DNA from: Oenanthe sinensis | Taxonomy: Eukaryota > Streptophyta > Magnoliopsida > Apiales > Apiaceae | Assembly (NCBI GenBank): GCA_028671895.1 | Contig: CM053796.1 | Location: 36,144,860 to 36,208,859, forward strand | DNA length: 64,000 nt | Direction of reading: 5' to 3' | Shown: positions 38,389 through 50,280 of the stretch, piece after piece | Position numbering within the stretch: position 1 is the first letter of the stretch | How the letters are laid out: each line of letters begins with the position of its first letter | Program-made: the position numbers and the translations under genes | The notes under the pieces: model-generated | Databases searched by the model: none | What the model was told of the DNA's origin: nothing | The model's input: the letters and a program-made list of their open reading frames with translations, nothing else

Positions 38389-40111
38389 TTAAAAATGCCA
38401 CACACAACAATATTATTCACTGCAATGTTGGGTTCTAAATCTTTTCAGATGATGTCTTCTTAGTTAAATCATTGATGTCCCATATATATGCAAGCATTAC
38501 AGAAACTATAAAAAAAACAGTTCAGACATGAAATGCAGTTATGCAGTGCACAAGTAACGTTTTAATTTTAACTTAAAACCTAAAGACCACCGATGCATAC
38601 TTAATATACAATTAAAAAGTAACGAAATTTGTGCTGTAATTGCACAGAAGGAAACCTAAAAAATAAAGTGGCAACACGATGATAATTGAGCACTTTACTT
38701 ACCCAGTGAGGAACTGCAAGCAACTGAGGACAGAGTAGCAGGAGAAGTACAACTCAAGAGACCTGCTAATCTAGGACTTATATCTGGGACGTTGATTACA
38801 TGAGAACGTCCATGTTCTGTGTTGTTTTCAGAAAAAAGCATTCCATTTTTCACAGCAGTATCAGTAGGGCTGTCGACTTTTTTCTTCTCAAACTTTGCAA
38901 GCCCCTCACCCCATCCAAGGCGTGGCTTCTTCCGCGAAGTTATTTCTTCAGTAAGAGCAGCAACACTTGCACCAGCAGCAGCCGGACTTGCACAAGCAGC
39001 AGCATCACATGAAAGGGACTGCAATGGTGATACATTTTGATGATGCAAATTAGACTTAGTTTCAGTAGAATCTACTCCCATGCTCTTGGAGCTACTTGAA
39101 TGGCTCAAACCAGAACCTCGTGAGGACATGCTTCCAGAACGTGTCCATTTAAGAGTCTTCCAATCTATGGAGCTCAATGTATTCTCCCCATCTAATTTCT
39201 GACCTGTGCACGAGCCACTAACACCACCACTCTTATCATTTGTGTCTTTCAGGTCAATTTGATTACATGTTAATACATCATCCACTAACCTCTTGTCATT
39301 AACATCAAAATGCATATTAGCAGGGCCATTCAGAGATGAATTCACAGCAGCATCAGAGGACTGTCTGTTTAAACCTCTCTGACTAAAAGGCCCGCCTCTG
39401 TTCTCCCTACCGCTCCTCCCATATTTCCCAAACGACCGACTGCTCTCATCATCCAACATCTTATCATTAGACCTCGAAGGTCCAGACCCACGAAATGATT
39501 CTTCAGATAACATAGGGAAACCTCTAACATAACCTTCGATTTCAAAAATCCAAAAAAACACAAAAAATAAATTTCACAGCAGGGGGTAAAAAAACAGGTC
39601 ATAAATTCAATAAAACACGACTAACACATAAAAGCACATCCTCAAATAGATAAAAACAAACTAAACAACCCAGATCCACAAACACCCCAAAGTCAACATT
39701 AGATCTACCCCATCCCTACACATATCTACCTACACACAACAACTACTCAACAAAAAATATATTCATTTCCAAACACATAAAAAGTAAAAAGATTCAAACT
39801 TTATTCCTCTAAATAATTCAAATTAATTCAAAATAAAAAAAAAGACCATGAGGCACAATTAGAACAAGTAAAAAACCTAAATTAATTCAACAAGACCAAT
39901 AAACATCCAATCTTTACACACAAAAAACACCACCTATACACACAACTATACATACACATAACATAAATAGATACAAGATGAGATAAAACTCACCACCAGG
40001 TCTTCTCACATCTCTCAATCTGTTAGAACCACCACCTTCCGATAAATACCTCTCGTCCTTCCTCTCCCTAAACAACTCCTTCCGATCCCGCGGCAATAAC
40101 TCCGGCGGCAT
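31105..40111 (-). CDS. PWR: POWERDRESS-type two-SANT-domain chromatin protein
   Basis: Four coding exons in transcription order: 40111-39994, 39533-38703, 36702-35587, 34040-31105, all GT-AG and phase-consistent. They give 1666 residues, close to the ~1656 of Arabidopsis PWR. The N-terminus MPPELLPRDRKELFRERKDE, the block WKTLKWTRSGSMSSRGSGLS and the motif SRKKPRLGWGEGLAKFEKKK are family hallmarks. SANT1 lies at about residues 757-806 (NPWTSEEKEIFLHKLSIFGK) and SANT2 at about 976-1021 (ADWTDEERSVFIQAVTSYGK), separated by a low-complexity acidic/Ser region. PWR is a nuclear partner of histone deacetylase HDA9 and resembles the NCoR/SMRT SANT proteins; it acts in histone deacetylation, flowering and ageing. 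The last exon may begin at 34040 or 34037 because the acceptor is CAGCAG. A MITE and a GT/AT microsatellite lie in the 2-kb second intron. The 5' leader on the gene strand is CT-rich (GA-rich on plus, about 40390-40440). Confidence 0.95.
36892..37125. mobile_element. Stowaway-like MITE in a PWR intron, 234 bp
   Basis: The left end CCTCTGTTCTTTAACATTTG and right end CAAATACTAAAAAAACAGAG are inverted repeats, flanked by TA on both sides (36890-36891, 37126-37127). It has the same length as the element at 13241-13474 and shares interior text around TTTTGACT, suggesting one family. It lies within the intron between PWR exons 2 and 3. Confidence 0.75.
38335..38385. repeat. (GT)n(AT)n compound microsatellite
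   Basis: GTGTGTGTGTGT followed by about 18 AT units, inside the intron between PWR exons 2 and 3. Confidence 0.9.
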
Positions 40112-40449
40112 CAACCAAAAAAGCACACAAAAACAAACAAATATATGTATGTATACAAACAATCAATTCACAGCCTAAAAGCTCCGAATCGAAGCTAAAG
40201 ATCTCACCTTTATCAATTCTAGGGCTCAAAATCAACCAAATCTTTGATTTCAAGCTTGAATCTTTGACACCCAGATCGAGAATTGAGATGGGTTGTGATT
40301 AGATTGGGGAAAAGAGAGTGAATTAAGATGAAAAATTAGGGTTTTGAAGAGGGGAAAGATTGAAAAATTGGGGGGAGTTGATAAGGGACAAGGAGAGAAA
40401 GAAAGGAAGGGAAGAGGAGAGAGAGAATATAGGGCTACTATACTTCTTT

Positions 40450-41289
40450 CTTCATTTTCTAGAGAGAGAAATCATGGAAATTTTATTTTATTTTATTTTA
40501 ATATATATCTATATATAATACTAATTTACATAGTCAGTGATACATATGGACTATAGATATAAAATTGTGTGTATATGTATACATACGTTTTCTATAAGTA
40601 ACTTGTAGTGTACCTCAAAGAGGTTAGTAAACCATATTTGATTTGGTCTTTCAAGTCCATTTCTAAAATATTTAAATTTAAATTTGAAAATTAATATATT
40701 AGGACATGCTATACCCATACATCTGTACAGATGGTAGTATATTTTTTTCCTAAATATTAATAAGCAATAATAATTGAATATATATTAGATTTTTATTCTA
40801 TATACAAATATAATTTAAAAATAACATTAAAAATAAAATAAAATATTATGATTAGGAAGGCACCTTGTTGGGGTTTATCTCATATACATGTGTGTGTGTA
40901 TATAATGAAAATTAGAAATCTAAAATTGATATTAAGTAACTTTTTTCAAATAATTAATAAAATAATTATATTTTGATAATTATATTATTTTGATATGCAT
41001 AATCAAAATAATATTTATAAAAATTATGCAAATCAGAATATAATAATTATCGAATCACAGTTATTTTATTTATTATCGGATCTGAGATCGTGAGATAATA
41101 TTAAATTTCTTATTCTCATATATAATACAGGTTTATTGTATATTTAATAAATAAAATATGATTTAGTATTTATAAAAATTAATAAAATAACATTGTCTTC
41201 ACTAAAAATGAAAAAAATAGCAAAAAATGAAAATTTAAAATTTATATACTAATCTCTTCAAACAAAATGAAAAGCATCAATATTATCTA
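40450..41289. other. Upstream region of PWR, no gene
   Basis: AT-rich spacer between the PWR leader and the retrotransposon. Only chance frames. Confidence 0.4.
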
Positions 41290-41380
41290 TAACGACCCAA
41301 GCCCACAAATTGAATGGATACCGGACCCAACAACCCATCAGACCAGTCCATAAAAACTAGCAATTTTTAGTATGCACTAG
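41290..41380 (+). repeat. Diverged direct repeat, left copy
   Basis: TAACGACCCAAGCCCACAAA ... CAATTTTTAGTATGCACTAG aligns with 52554-52645 in the same orientation, very roughly 70 percent by eye. The pair brackets the Gypsy element, 80 bp to its left and 710 bp to its right, so an older repeat was already duplicated here. Confidence 0.6.
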
Positions 41381-41460
41381 ATTATTTGTTCGTGCTACAC
41401 ATACGAGTAATTTATAATTTATATATTAATAAATATTATTATAATAATGTAATATAATAA

Positions 41461-41977
41461 TGATATGGGCTAAAAGTAAGCCCTAAAGACACAATTAATG
41501 TGAAATTAATTAGACCTAGTTTGGTCTAAAAGGGAGGCCCATTTAATGAGGCTCGAAACCCTAATTATTAAATAAATTCGTAATTAATTGATTAGCTAAA
41601 TATACAGCTAATTAATTATGTCCGATTACAAGGAAACTACTCGAAGGAGTAGCTCCCAAGACACCTCAATCAACAAGGAAATATATTCCTACATGGAAAC
41701 TGCTTCTATCACAAAGGAGGATCCAGAATCCTTCTAGGAAATGCCTTACCCATCAAGGTTCCTAAACATACTCTAATTCTTAGACTCTCTACGTCTATAT
41801 AAAGGGCCTAACCCATCATTCTTAGAACTACGTCTGGCTTGATTCTCAACACACACTGAGATACGTAGGCATCTTGTGAGGGCAGAAATAAGCTACGAAA
41901 CACAAGTACAGCCATTAAAACTCGATAAGCTCCGACATACATCGCAATTAATACACCCTAGTTTTTAATCCACAACA
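41461..41977 (+). repeat. 5' LTR of the Tat-type element (517 bp)
   Basis: Begins TGATATGGGCTAAAAG, ends TTTAATCCACAACA. A TATATAAAG sequence at about 41796 is the likely promoter TATA box. Its match to the 3' LTR includes a 2-bp indel (TAAATATAC versus TATATAC). Confidence 0.95.
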
Positions 41978-41996
41978 TTTGGCGCCGTCTGTGGGA
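41978..41996 (+). other. Primer-binding site of the Tat-type element
   Basis: TTTGGCGCCGTCTGTGGG directly follows the 5' LTR, the expected place for a tRNA-complementary PBS. The same TTGGCGCCGTCTGTGG follows the 5' LTR of the second element, so both use the same tRNA, which was not identified. Confidence 0.75.
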
Positions 41997-42014
41997 AAAA
42001 AGACAACATCAACC

Positions 42015-43460
42015 ATGGCAAGAACACGAAGAGCTGATGGAGACATCGTCCCTATCACAGGAGACCCGACTACTGTAACTCCTCCTGATGAAACTCAAAC
42101 CACTGAGGTCCCTATTACCACCACTATTCCTCCTGAGACTCAAGGTCCTAACACTCAAAGGCTTGGCTCGTTCAGTGAGATTGTCCAATCTACCAATCAT
42201 GAGGAAGTCATACATGGATCCAACCCTTTATCCCAGGTAACTCAATGGATCCAATGTTGTTATTCCTAGTAGCACTGTCGCCCAACCTAAGCTGGGACTC
42301 TCCCAAGCTTTTCCCCCTCTTTACATCCGAGAGTTGGAACCCCCACAAAACTATGGGCGCAGAGAGGGACTCCGCGATTTCTCAGGACCATACTCAACTA
42401 ATGATGAAAACTCTGAAGGCACCGATATTAATCCTATGAGGAGAAGGCACAGAAAATTGCTTCCTACGAGGCTGAACTCAAAGAGCTAAAGAAAATCTTA
42501 GGCCGACAGGGCACAAGGCCAGCCCTGAGGCGTAAAGCCCCTGACATCATAGAACTAGATGGAACCCCTCGAGGGAGAAGAATGGAAACTGCAAGGGCTG
42601 ATCTCAATGAGTTACTACCACTCGGAGATCCTGATGATCCGACACCACCCTTTACCGAACCTTCTCGAATAATTTGTTATTATAACCTATCAATGATGCT
42701 GTGAAGTGCAGGGCTTTCCCCCAAACCCTGGGGGGCATGGCCCAACATTGGTATAGTTGGTTTCCCCCAACTCCATTGGGTCTTTTAAAGAACTCAGCAA
42801 GGCCTTCATAAGCCAGTTTATAAGTGGAAGAGTGCACGAAAAAGGCTCAGCTTCTCTCATGAATCTGGAGCAGGGAAAGAATGAAACCTTAAGGGAATAC
42901 TTGAACATTTTCACCAAGAAAGCCTTGAAAGTCCCAGACTTGGACGAAAAAGTGGATATGATAGCCTTACAACAAGGTACGACTGATCCTTACTTCAAGA
43001 GATCTCTGGTCAAGCATCTACCCGAGAACATGCTCCTTCTCCAAGACAGAGCAGGGAAATATATCAAGGCGGAAGAAAGCATGAAGAAAACCACTATATC
43101 AGTGGCGACACATGGGAATATTAGCAAGAAGAGAAAAGGTGATCAAGAGTATGATGCACGAGACAAGTATTCGAAGACCGATAAGGATTCAGAATCCCCC
43201 CTAAGAAAAATAACTTAGGGCAAAAGTTCTTTGAATACGCAAGGCTGAATACGCCTTGAAGCAATATCCTAATGGATATTGAAAGGGATCGAGACCTGAG
43301 ATGGCCTAAACTCCTGAAGTCCGATCCTGAGAAGAGAAACAAGAGCGCGTTTTGCCGATTCCATAGGGATACCGGATATGACACGGATGACTGCAAATAA
43401 TTGAAGGATGAAATCGAGTTTCTTATCAGAAAAGGAAAACTTTCTAAGTACACTAAAGAT
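42015..43460 (+). pseudogene. gag remnant of the Tat-type element
   Basis: Encodes the particle-forming Gag polyprotein. The frame opens at ATG 42015 (MARTRRADGDIVPITGDPTT) and is lost after about 42269. The gag core resumes in another frame at 42757-43218 (SFKELSKAFISQFISGR, LNIFTKKALKVPDLDEK, QQGTTDPYFKRSLVKHLPEN). A zinc-knuckle-like segment FCRFHRDTGYDTDDCK near 43353 is followed at once by a stop (TAA). At least two frame changes and one nonsense codon are seen. Confidence 0.85.
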
Positions 43461-46400
43461 GGAAGTCATGATAGGCGCGATGATAACAGAAGAAATAACG
43501 ATAATCGGGATAGGAACCCCCAGCCTAGAGGACCAGTTATTAATATGATTGTCGGAGGACCCACAGCTGCAGGGAGTTCAAGAAATTCAAAGAAAGCATA
43601 CACAAGAGAAGTTATGCAAATCGTAGGGGAAGCACCTAAACGTGCTAGAATGGAGGTGGTCATATCCTTTAATGACTTGGACTTGGAAGGGATAAAGTTT
43701 TCCCATGATGATTATCTCATTATAGCCCATTTGATAGGAAATTCAGAAGTAAAGAGAGTCCTGGTGGACAATGGAGCATCAGTTGATATCTTGTTCTACG
43801 ATGCATTTGTAAATATGGGGTACAATGATTCTCAACTAACCCCTTCGGATGTTCCAATCTATGGCTTTAATGGAATGGAGTCGAAAGTGGAAGGAACCAT
43901 TCAATTACCCATGACAATGGGAAGAGAGCCTCGAGAGGTCACTCAGATGTTAACCTTTCTGGTAGTCAAAGCATCTTCTACGTATAATGCAATCCTTGGA
44001 AGAACAGGTTTACATGTTTTTAAGGCTTTTGCCTCAAGTTATCACTTGAAGATCAAGTTCCCCACCAGAAACGGCGTTGGGGAGGAAAAAGGAGACCAGA
44101 AAATGGCAAGAATTTGCTACGTGGCAGCCCTGAGACTCGATGGAGTCAGGGGGCAAGTCCTACACGTATATGACATAGACTCAAGAGAAGATGAAGAAAG
44201 AAGGGGGAAGCCAACTGAAGACTTGGTTCTAGGAGAACCGAAGAAAGTCACATATTTTGGAGCCTCATTAGAAGAGCCTATGAAAGGAAAATTAACAAAG
44301 TTCTTGCAAGAAAATAGAGACTTATTTGTTTGGACAACCGCTGACATGCCAGGAATTGACCCCAAACTAATCACTCATAAGCTTAACATGGATCCATAAC
44401 GGAAAATGATAAAGCAAAAGAAGAGAAATTTCACCCCAGAAAGGCAAGAAACCATAAGGCAAGAAGTGGAAAAGCTCTTAAAGGTTGGCTTTATCAAAGA
44501 AATTTAATTTCCCAAATGGTTAGCTAACCTAATAATGGTTAGGAAATCCAATGGCAAGTGGAGAATATGTGTAGACTTTACTGATTTAAATGATGCTTGC
44601 CTAAAGGTTTGTTTCCCTCTTCCGAGGATTGACGCACTTATATATGCCACAGTAGGACATGAAATGTTAAGTTTCATGGATGGATTTAGTGGATACAATC
44701 AAATCAGGATGCACGATGATGACATTGCCAAGGTATCTTTCGTCACTGAATTTGGGTATTTTGTTATCTTGTTATGACCTTTGGGTTAAAAAATGCAGGA
44801 GCCACCTATCAACGGCTAGTAAACAAAATATTCAAGCATCTCATCGAAAAAATCGTGGAGGTCTATGTTGATGATATGCTAGTCAAAAGTCTCGATAAGG
44901 CCGACCATATTGAACACCTAAAAGAGGCTTTTGAAGTGCTGAGGCACCACAATATGATGTTAAACCCTGCCAAATGCGTCTTTGGGAAAATTCTTAGGAA
45001 TGATGGTCTCTAAAAGGGGGATTGAGGCCAATCCTGACAAAATTAAAGTTATACTCGACATGGAACCCCCAAAGACAGTAAGGGATGTCCAGAAATTGAC
45101 ATGAAGAGTCGCGACTTTGGGAAGGTTTGTCTCGAAGTCTGGAGATAAATGTCTACCTTTCTTCCAAACATTAAAGAAAGTAAAGGATTTCGTGTGGACA
45201 GAAGAAAGTCAGGTAGCCTTCGAGGAACCGAAGAAATATATGGCTGAAGCTCCATTGTTGGCCAAACCTAGTCCTGAAGACATCTTATACGTGTATTTGG
45301 CCGTATCCGATAAGGCCCTGAGTGTTGTCCTTGTAAAGGAAGAGGAAAAGATTCAAAAGTTAGTTTATAACGTAAGCAAGGTCTTGCATGGAGCAGAACT
45401 TAACTACTCCAAGATTGAGAAGTTTGCGATGGCCTTAGTATTGGCCTCAAGAAAGTTACGGCCTTACTTTCAAGCACACAAAATCGAGGTATTAACTGAT
45501 CAACCTCTGAGAAACATCATACACAGCCCTAAGGCAAGTGGAAGATTGATCAAGTGGGTCATAGAGCTAGAAGAGTTCGACATCAAGTATAAGCCTCGAA
45601 CGACCATTAAAGCTCAAGCTCTTGCTGACTTCGTGGTCGAATGTACTACCAACGACCAGAAGTCGGGGGGCAGGATAGTGAGGAAACAACACAAAAAAAG
45701 AAGGACAAGCTCCTAAAGAATATTGGGTGCTCAATTTTGATGGGGCATCAAAAACAAAATCTAGTGGAGCAGGCTTGGTGCTACAAAGTCCCAAAGGATT
45801 CATCATTTAGTATGCTATTAAGCTTGATTTCCCAATAACCAACAATGAAGCTGAATATGAAGCTCTAATAGCAGGCATGGGTTTGGCCAAGGCATTAAAT
45901 GCCAAACACCTCAAAGTTTGTGGAGACTCAAAACTTGTTATATCCCAAGTAAATGGGGAGTTTGAAGCAAGGGAAGAAGTCATGGTTAAATACCTCTGAC
46001 TGGTAAAAGCTATAATGACTCAGTTTGAAGAATGTCAAATGGAATATGTTCCCATAGAAGAGAATGTAAAGGCCGATGCCTTATCAAAGTTCGCCTCATC
46101 AGAAGCGGATGAACATATGGAGAGTGGCTACTTTCAAGTCTTTAAGACCCCCAACATCAATGTAAAACTGGTAGCCACGATAAACGCGGGAAGTTGCTGG
46201 ATGGACCCAATTAAAGCCCACCTTCAATCTGGATGGACGTCTGCCAAGGTCATTGAACCCAGAAAACTTACTGTGAGGGCATTAAGGTACGCTCTTATTG
46301 ATGAAATTCTCTATAAGAAATCTGTTGTTATTCCATACTTGAAATGCCTAAGGCCAGATGAAGCCCATAAGGCTTTGAAAGAAGTACACGAAGGAATTTG

Positions 46401-47430
46401 TGGCCAACACTTGGGGGGTAGAGCTTTGGCTCATAAAATCACCCGTCTTGGCTTTTACTGGCCTGACTTATTAAAAGATTCGAAAGAGTATGTGAGAAGG
46501 TGTGACAGGTGCCAAAGGCATGCACCAGTCGTCAAACAACCTCCTGAGATGTTGACTTTCATCAATTCCCCCATCTCATTTGCAATGTAGGGAATGGACA
46601 TCATATGACCTTTCCCAATGGCTAGCGGGCAGAGAAAGTTCCTAATCGTTGCAATTGATTGCTTCACTAAATGGATTGAGGCTAAACCACTAGCCAAGAT
46701 AACCACAAAACAAGTAGCTCAATTCTTCTAGGAAAACATCATATGTATGTATGAAATACCACGAATTCTGGTAACGAACAATGGTACACAATTCAACAAT
46801 GAAGAATTCAAGGAGTATTGCAATGATAATGACATCAATCTACGTTTTACATCTGTTGCACATCCCCTAGTAAATGGTCAGGCTGAGGTAGCCAATCGAA
46901 TCATCCTTGATGGACTCAAGAAAAGGATCAAGCGTTATGCTAGCACATGGGTGAATGAGCTCTTACCAATACTCTGGGCATACAGAACCACTCATAAAGT
47001 CACTACTGATGCAACTCCATTCTTCCTGGCTTATGGAGCCGAGGCAGTGGTCCCAATCGAAATATCACATGTCTCCCCAAGAATCAAGGCCTTTGAGCTG
47101 AGGAAAATGAGGAAGGGATGAAACTTGCATTAGACTTGATTGACGAAGTCAGAGACAGGGCTCATGCAAAGATCATTGAATATCAAAAGAAGTTGTCTTT
47201 CTATTACAACCTAAGGGTTAAAGAAAGGTTTTTCAGACAAGGGGACTTGGTCCTTAAAAATCTGAAGTTTCCGGAATAGGCCCCAAAGGCAAGTTAGCCC
47301 CCAATTGGGAAGGGTCGTACAAGATAAAACAAGTTAAGGGAGGAGGATCATACATCCTTGAAACCCTAGAAGATGTTGAGGTACCAAGGACATGGCATGC
47401 CTCAAATCAGAAGGTTTATTATGCTTAAAG
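43461..47430 (+). pseudogene. pol remnant: protease, RT, dual RNase H, integrase
   Basis: Domains in order: aspartic protease with VLVDNGASVDILF at about 43760 (D-N-G in place of the more usual D-S/T-G); RT at about 44400-45010 with FMDGFSGYNQI, TFGLKNAGATYQRL and the catalytic YVDDMLV; first RNase H at about 45260-45640 (YVYLAVSDKALSVVL ... DQPLRNI); a second RNase H at about 45715-46100 (LNFDGASKTKSSGAGLVL, NNEAEYEALIAGM, CGDSKLVISQ); integrase from about 46370 with the HHCC finger (HEGICGQHLGG ... RCDRCQRHAP). In the integrase core the usual D of VTDNG is replaced by N (AAC at 46777-46779), while the first D (AIDCFTKW) and the E (GQAEVANR) remain. Stops include TAA after NMDP (44398), TAG within the second RNase H (about 45817) and two in integrase. 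A homopolymer-type frame change lies near 44765. Confidence 0.9.
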
Positions 47431-47971
47431 AATTCAACTATGAGTTCTTATATTTAGTAGGAACTAAGTAGAAATAAGGTTCGATGAAACTATTAGGATG
47501 TAAGAGCTTTTTGCTCCAGACAGGATTTCTATTTTGTAAGGGTTGTGCCCACTTTAGCCTCGAAGGCATTACTAATAAAGTTTTCAGCCTTGTGGCATTT
47601 TCAAAAATATGTGTGTTTAGCCTAGATTGACAATCTTTGTTAAGTTCCTTTATGATAAAGGAATAAGATCGAGCCTGGATAGGCACTTTAATATCTATTC
47701 CCATTTATTCTTTTATGCTCGAAAAGTGTATTTTATCAAATATGCTAAGGCAAGAAAAAGAACAAATTTTAGCTTGGTCGGCACTCTGAGTAATGTCTAG
47801 TCTTATTTGTTCTTTTATGCTGGAAAAGTATATTTTATCAAATACGCTAAGGCACGAAAAAGAAAAGAACAAATAACAATGGACTTTTCATAAATAAAGA
47901 GGTCTTCAAGGAAGTTAAAAACATAAAGGAAATACAAGGAATACGAGAAATACGAGGAAAAATAAAAGAAG

Positions 47972-49843
47972 CTAAGGGAGGTCTTCGATATCCTCGTCCT
48001 CCCCCTCCCCGGTCTTCTCTTCTTCTTCTACCTCCTTCCGAGAATTGTCCTCAGCCTCAGGAGTGGAGTCGAAGACCCGATCATACTCGTTCAAGGTCTC
48101 GCCACCCGACAAGTCTTCTGAACCTGTCCCTCGAGCGGAAGAAGTCAAAGCCAATGGCTGACCCATAGGGCAAGGGAAGTCGGCCGAATCGAAAAGACCT
48201 GGGTGCTTAGCCAAGACGGCACTGAGACACTTCTCCCAAGCCTGAGCACAAGTCACCGGAAAAACCATGTCGTCATGTTTATCCATGAAAGCATAGAATT
48301 CCTCCGACTCCATATACTCGTCAATCGAGGCCTCCTTCCGGACCCTTAGTTCTTGCAGCTCAGCATGGGCTGCTATCAACTCCTGATCCTTCTCAAGCAG
48401 TTTCTTCTCGAGAACAGACACCTTGGCATCAGCTTTGGCATTGCCCTTCCTTTGGGCCTTCTCAGAAAAATGTCACGTCTTGGCCTGATGGGCCATGGTC
48501 TGAAAATAAGCGTTGACATGTTTGCAACACAATACATTCAAATCAAAAACATGAAAAATGACCCCAGTATAAAATGTTGTGTGAGTAGAATAGGCCTTAC
48601 CATAGCATCAGCTTGGGCCCCAAGAGTTTCGGCCTCTTCAATATCCGTCTTCAAGACAATTTTGACCTTATCGATCGGAGGGATCGAATTCTGGGACTAG
48701 TCTACGGAATTCAGTGTGCTCCCAACAACAGTGTCTTATTTTCTAATCCCCTAACTGGGCTTCCAAGCCGCAGTCTTCGGGTTCTCCTCCTCGTCAATTC
48801 GAGGTCTTTTTCTTTGGGCCTTGTCACAAGGCTGAAGGAACCCAGGAAGTTTGGGATCCTTAATTGGGCATTCAATAGCCTCGCGGGCCTTCCTCATCTT
48901 GTGGGTTTCTTGATCATCCACGCCCAAATGAAAGTTGATATTTTCCGCAGCTGCAAAACAAACAAGAAAATAAACAGTTGGACTCAGAAAAATCGAAAAG
49001 AAACAACAAGTCAAGAAAAGAAAAGTACCATTATCAAAAACATGAGAGAGGCCCACGACTTTCAAAGAAAATTCTTCAAAAAGCTTCATGTAATAGGTTT
49101 GGCCTTTATCTTGGCCCAAGTCATCAAATATGAGCTTTTCCTCCGGGGTCAACTGGATCAGGCCCGGATTGCCATCCTTGACCTTGCAAAATGAGGTCCT
49201 GAAGAGGGTGCCCCAATCACCGCCTTCCCACTCCAAATACAAGAAGTCCCTCCGCCAGTCTAGGTTGGTGTCGGGCAAAGATTTGTTGCAGAAAATTGGG
49301 CTTACCCCTTGTCTATGGTTTATATAAATCTAGCCCAATATGTTTGATGGGCTGTTTTTGAATTGAAAAATGCTCCTAAAAAGAGAAACTGAAAGGGGAT
49401 AATTTTTCATAAGACAAAGGACTATAAAACATAGAAGCGTTCGCCACGAATTTGGGCTTAACTAGCATAGGATGACCTTAGCTTCAGCTAACAGCCTAAC
49501 GATAAACTCATGGAAAGGGAACATAAGCCCATCTATAAGGGTGTCTCTAAAGATGCACAACCTATTAGGCCGCCAATGACAAGCCCGATCTCCAGGCTCA
49601 GCTAAAACAAATTTCTGACGGGGGCAATTTATACAATTTGGTGAATTTATCACAATGGACTTGGTTTGTGAAAATACTTTGATAATTAAAAGCATCTAGT
49701 TCGGCTATGGAGGGAAACTCATTACCGATAACTTCTAGCAATTCAGAAATCGAAGAAAAAAAAGGGTTCAAGGTAACAACGTTACCTCTTTTTGCCGCTC
49801 CAGCAAGAAGTCTTTGTTGAGAAGCATCCTGGGAATCCGTCAT
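47972..49843 (-). pseudogene. Antisense extra ORF of the Tat-type element, with two introns
   Basis: A multi-exon gene-like ORF runs opposite to gag-pol between pol and the 3' LTR. It starts MTDSQDASQQRLLAGAAKRG at 49843. It continues in a second frame through AEPGDRACHWRPNRLCIFRD and FPFHEFIVRLLAEAK, then LDWRRDFLYLEWEGGDWG. It ends in a Lys/Glu coiled-coil-like region (VLEKKLLEKDQELIAAHAEL) and an acidic tail. Two GT-AG introns are visible: 49028-48951 (78 nt, T-rich, multiple of three) and 48600-48500 (101 nt). Removing the second is needed to keep the frame across ...AQADAM|TMAHQAK..., which supports splicing. One frame change near 49640 and several stops (for example about 48752 and 48467) break this copy. 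The layout FPFHEFIVRLLAE suggests the 'putative gypsy-type transposon' domain of plant elements; that call is uncertain. Extra ORFs, some antisense, are known in Tat elements; their function is unknown. Confidence 0.7.
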
Positions 49844-50280
49844 GGATCTTCAACAGATGAATGCCTGAAAAAACGAAGAAGATGAAGATTGATTGGAAAA
49901 AGTTCACCGGAAATCGCCTTGACTAAAAAGCTCTAGAGAGAAATTCTAAGAGAGTTTTAGTGAGGAAGTGAGAAGTGAAAAATGAATTTCTCACTTCACT
50001 GATTTATAGCCGAGAAAAATGGTAACTCAGCCGATTAAAGTTCTCATGGCTGGTAAAAAGCCCACAAGTAATTTGGGCCACGACAATATACGGCCCAAAA
50101 ATCGACGAGGCCTGGAACTTTCTTTCAAATAAGACAAACAAATATGAAAGTTTAGGCCATAACAAAACCCAAAGACCTGTGGGTCAATGCTCAACCGTTA
50201 TCACAACAAAATTCCTCGAAGGACCAAATGACTAGGAATCCCTATCGACTAGAAGCCAATGAATGGCCTGAAAACGATTA

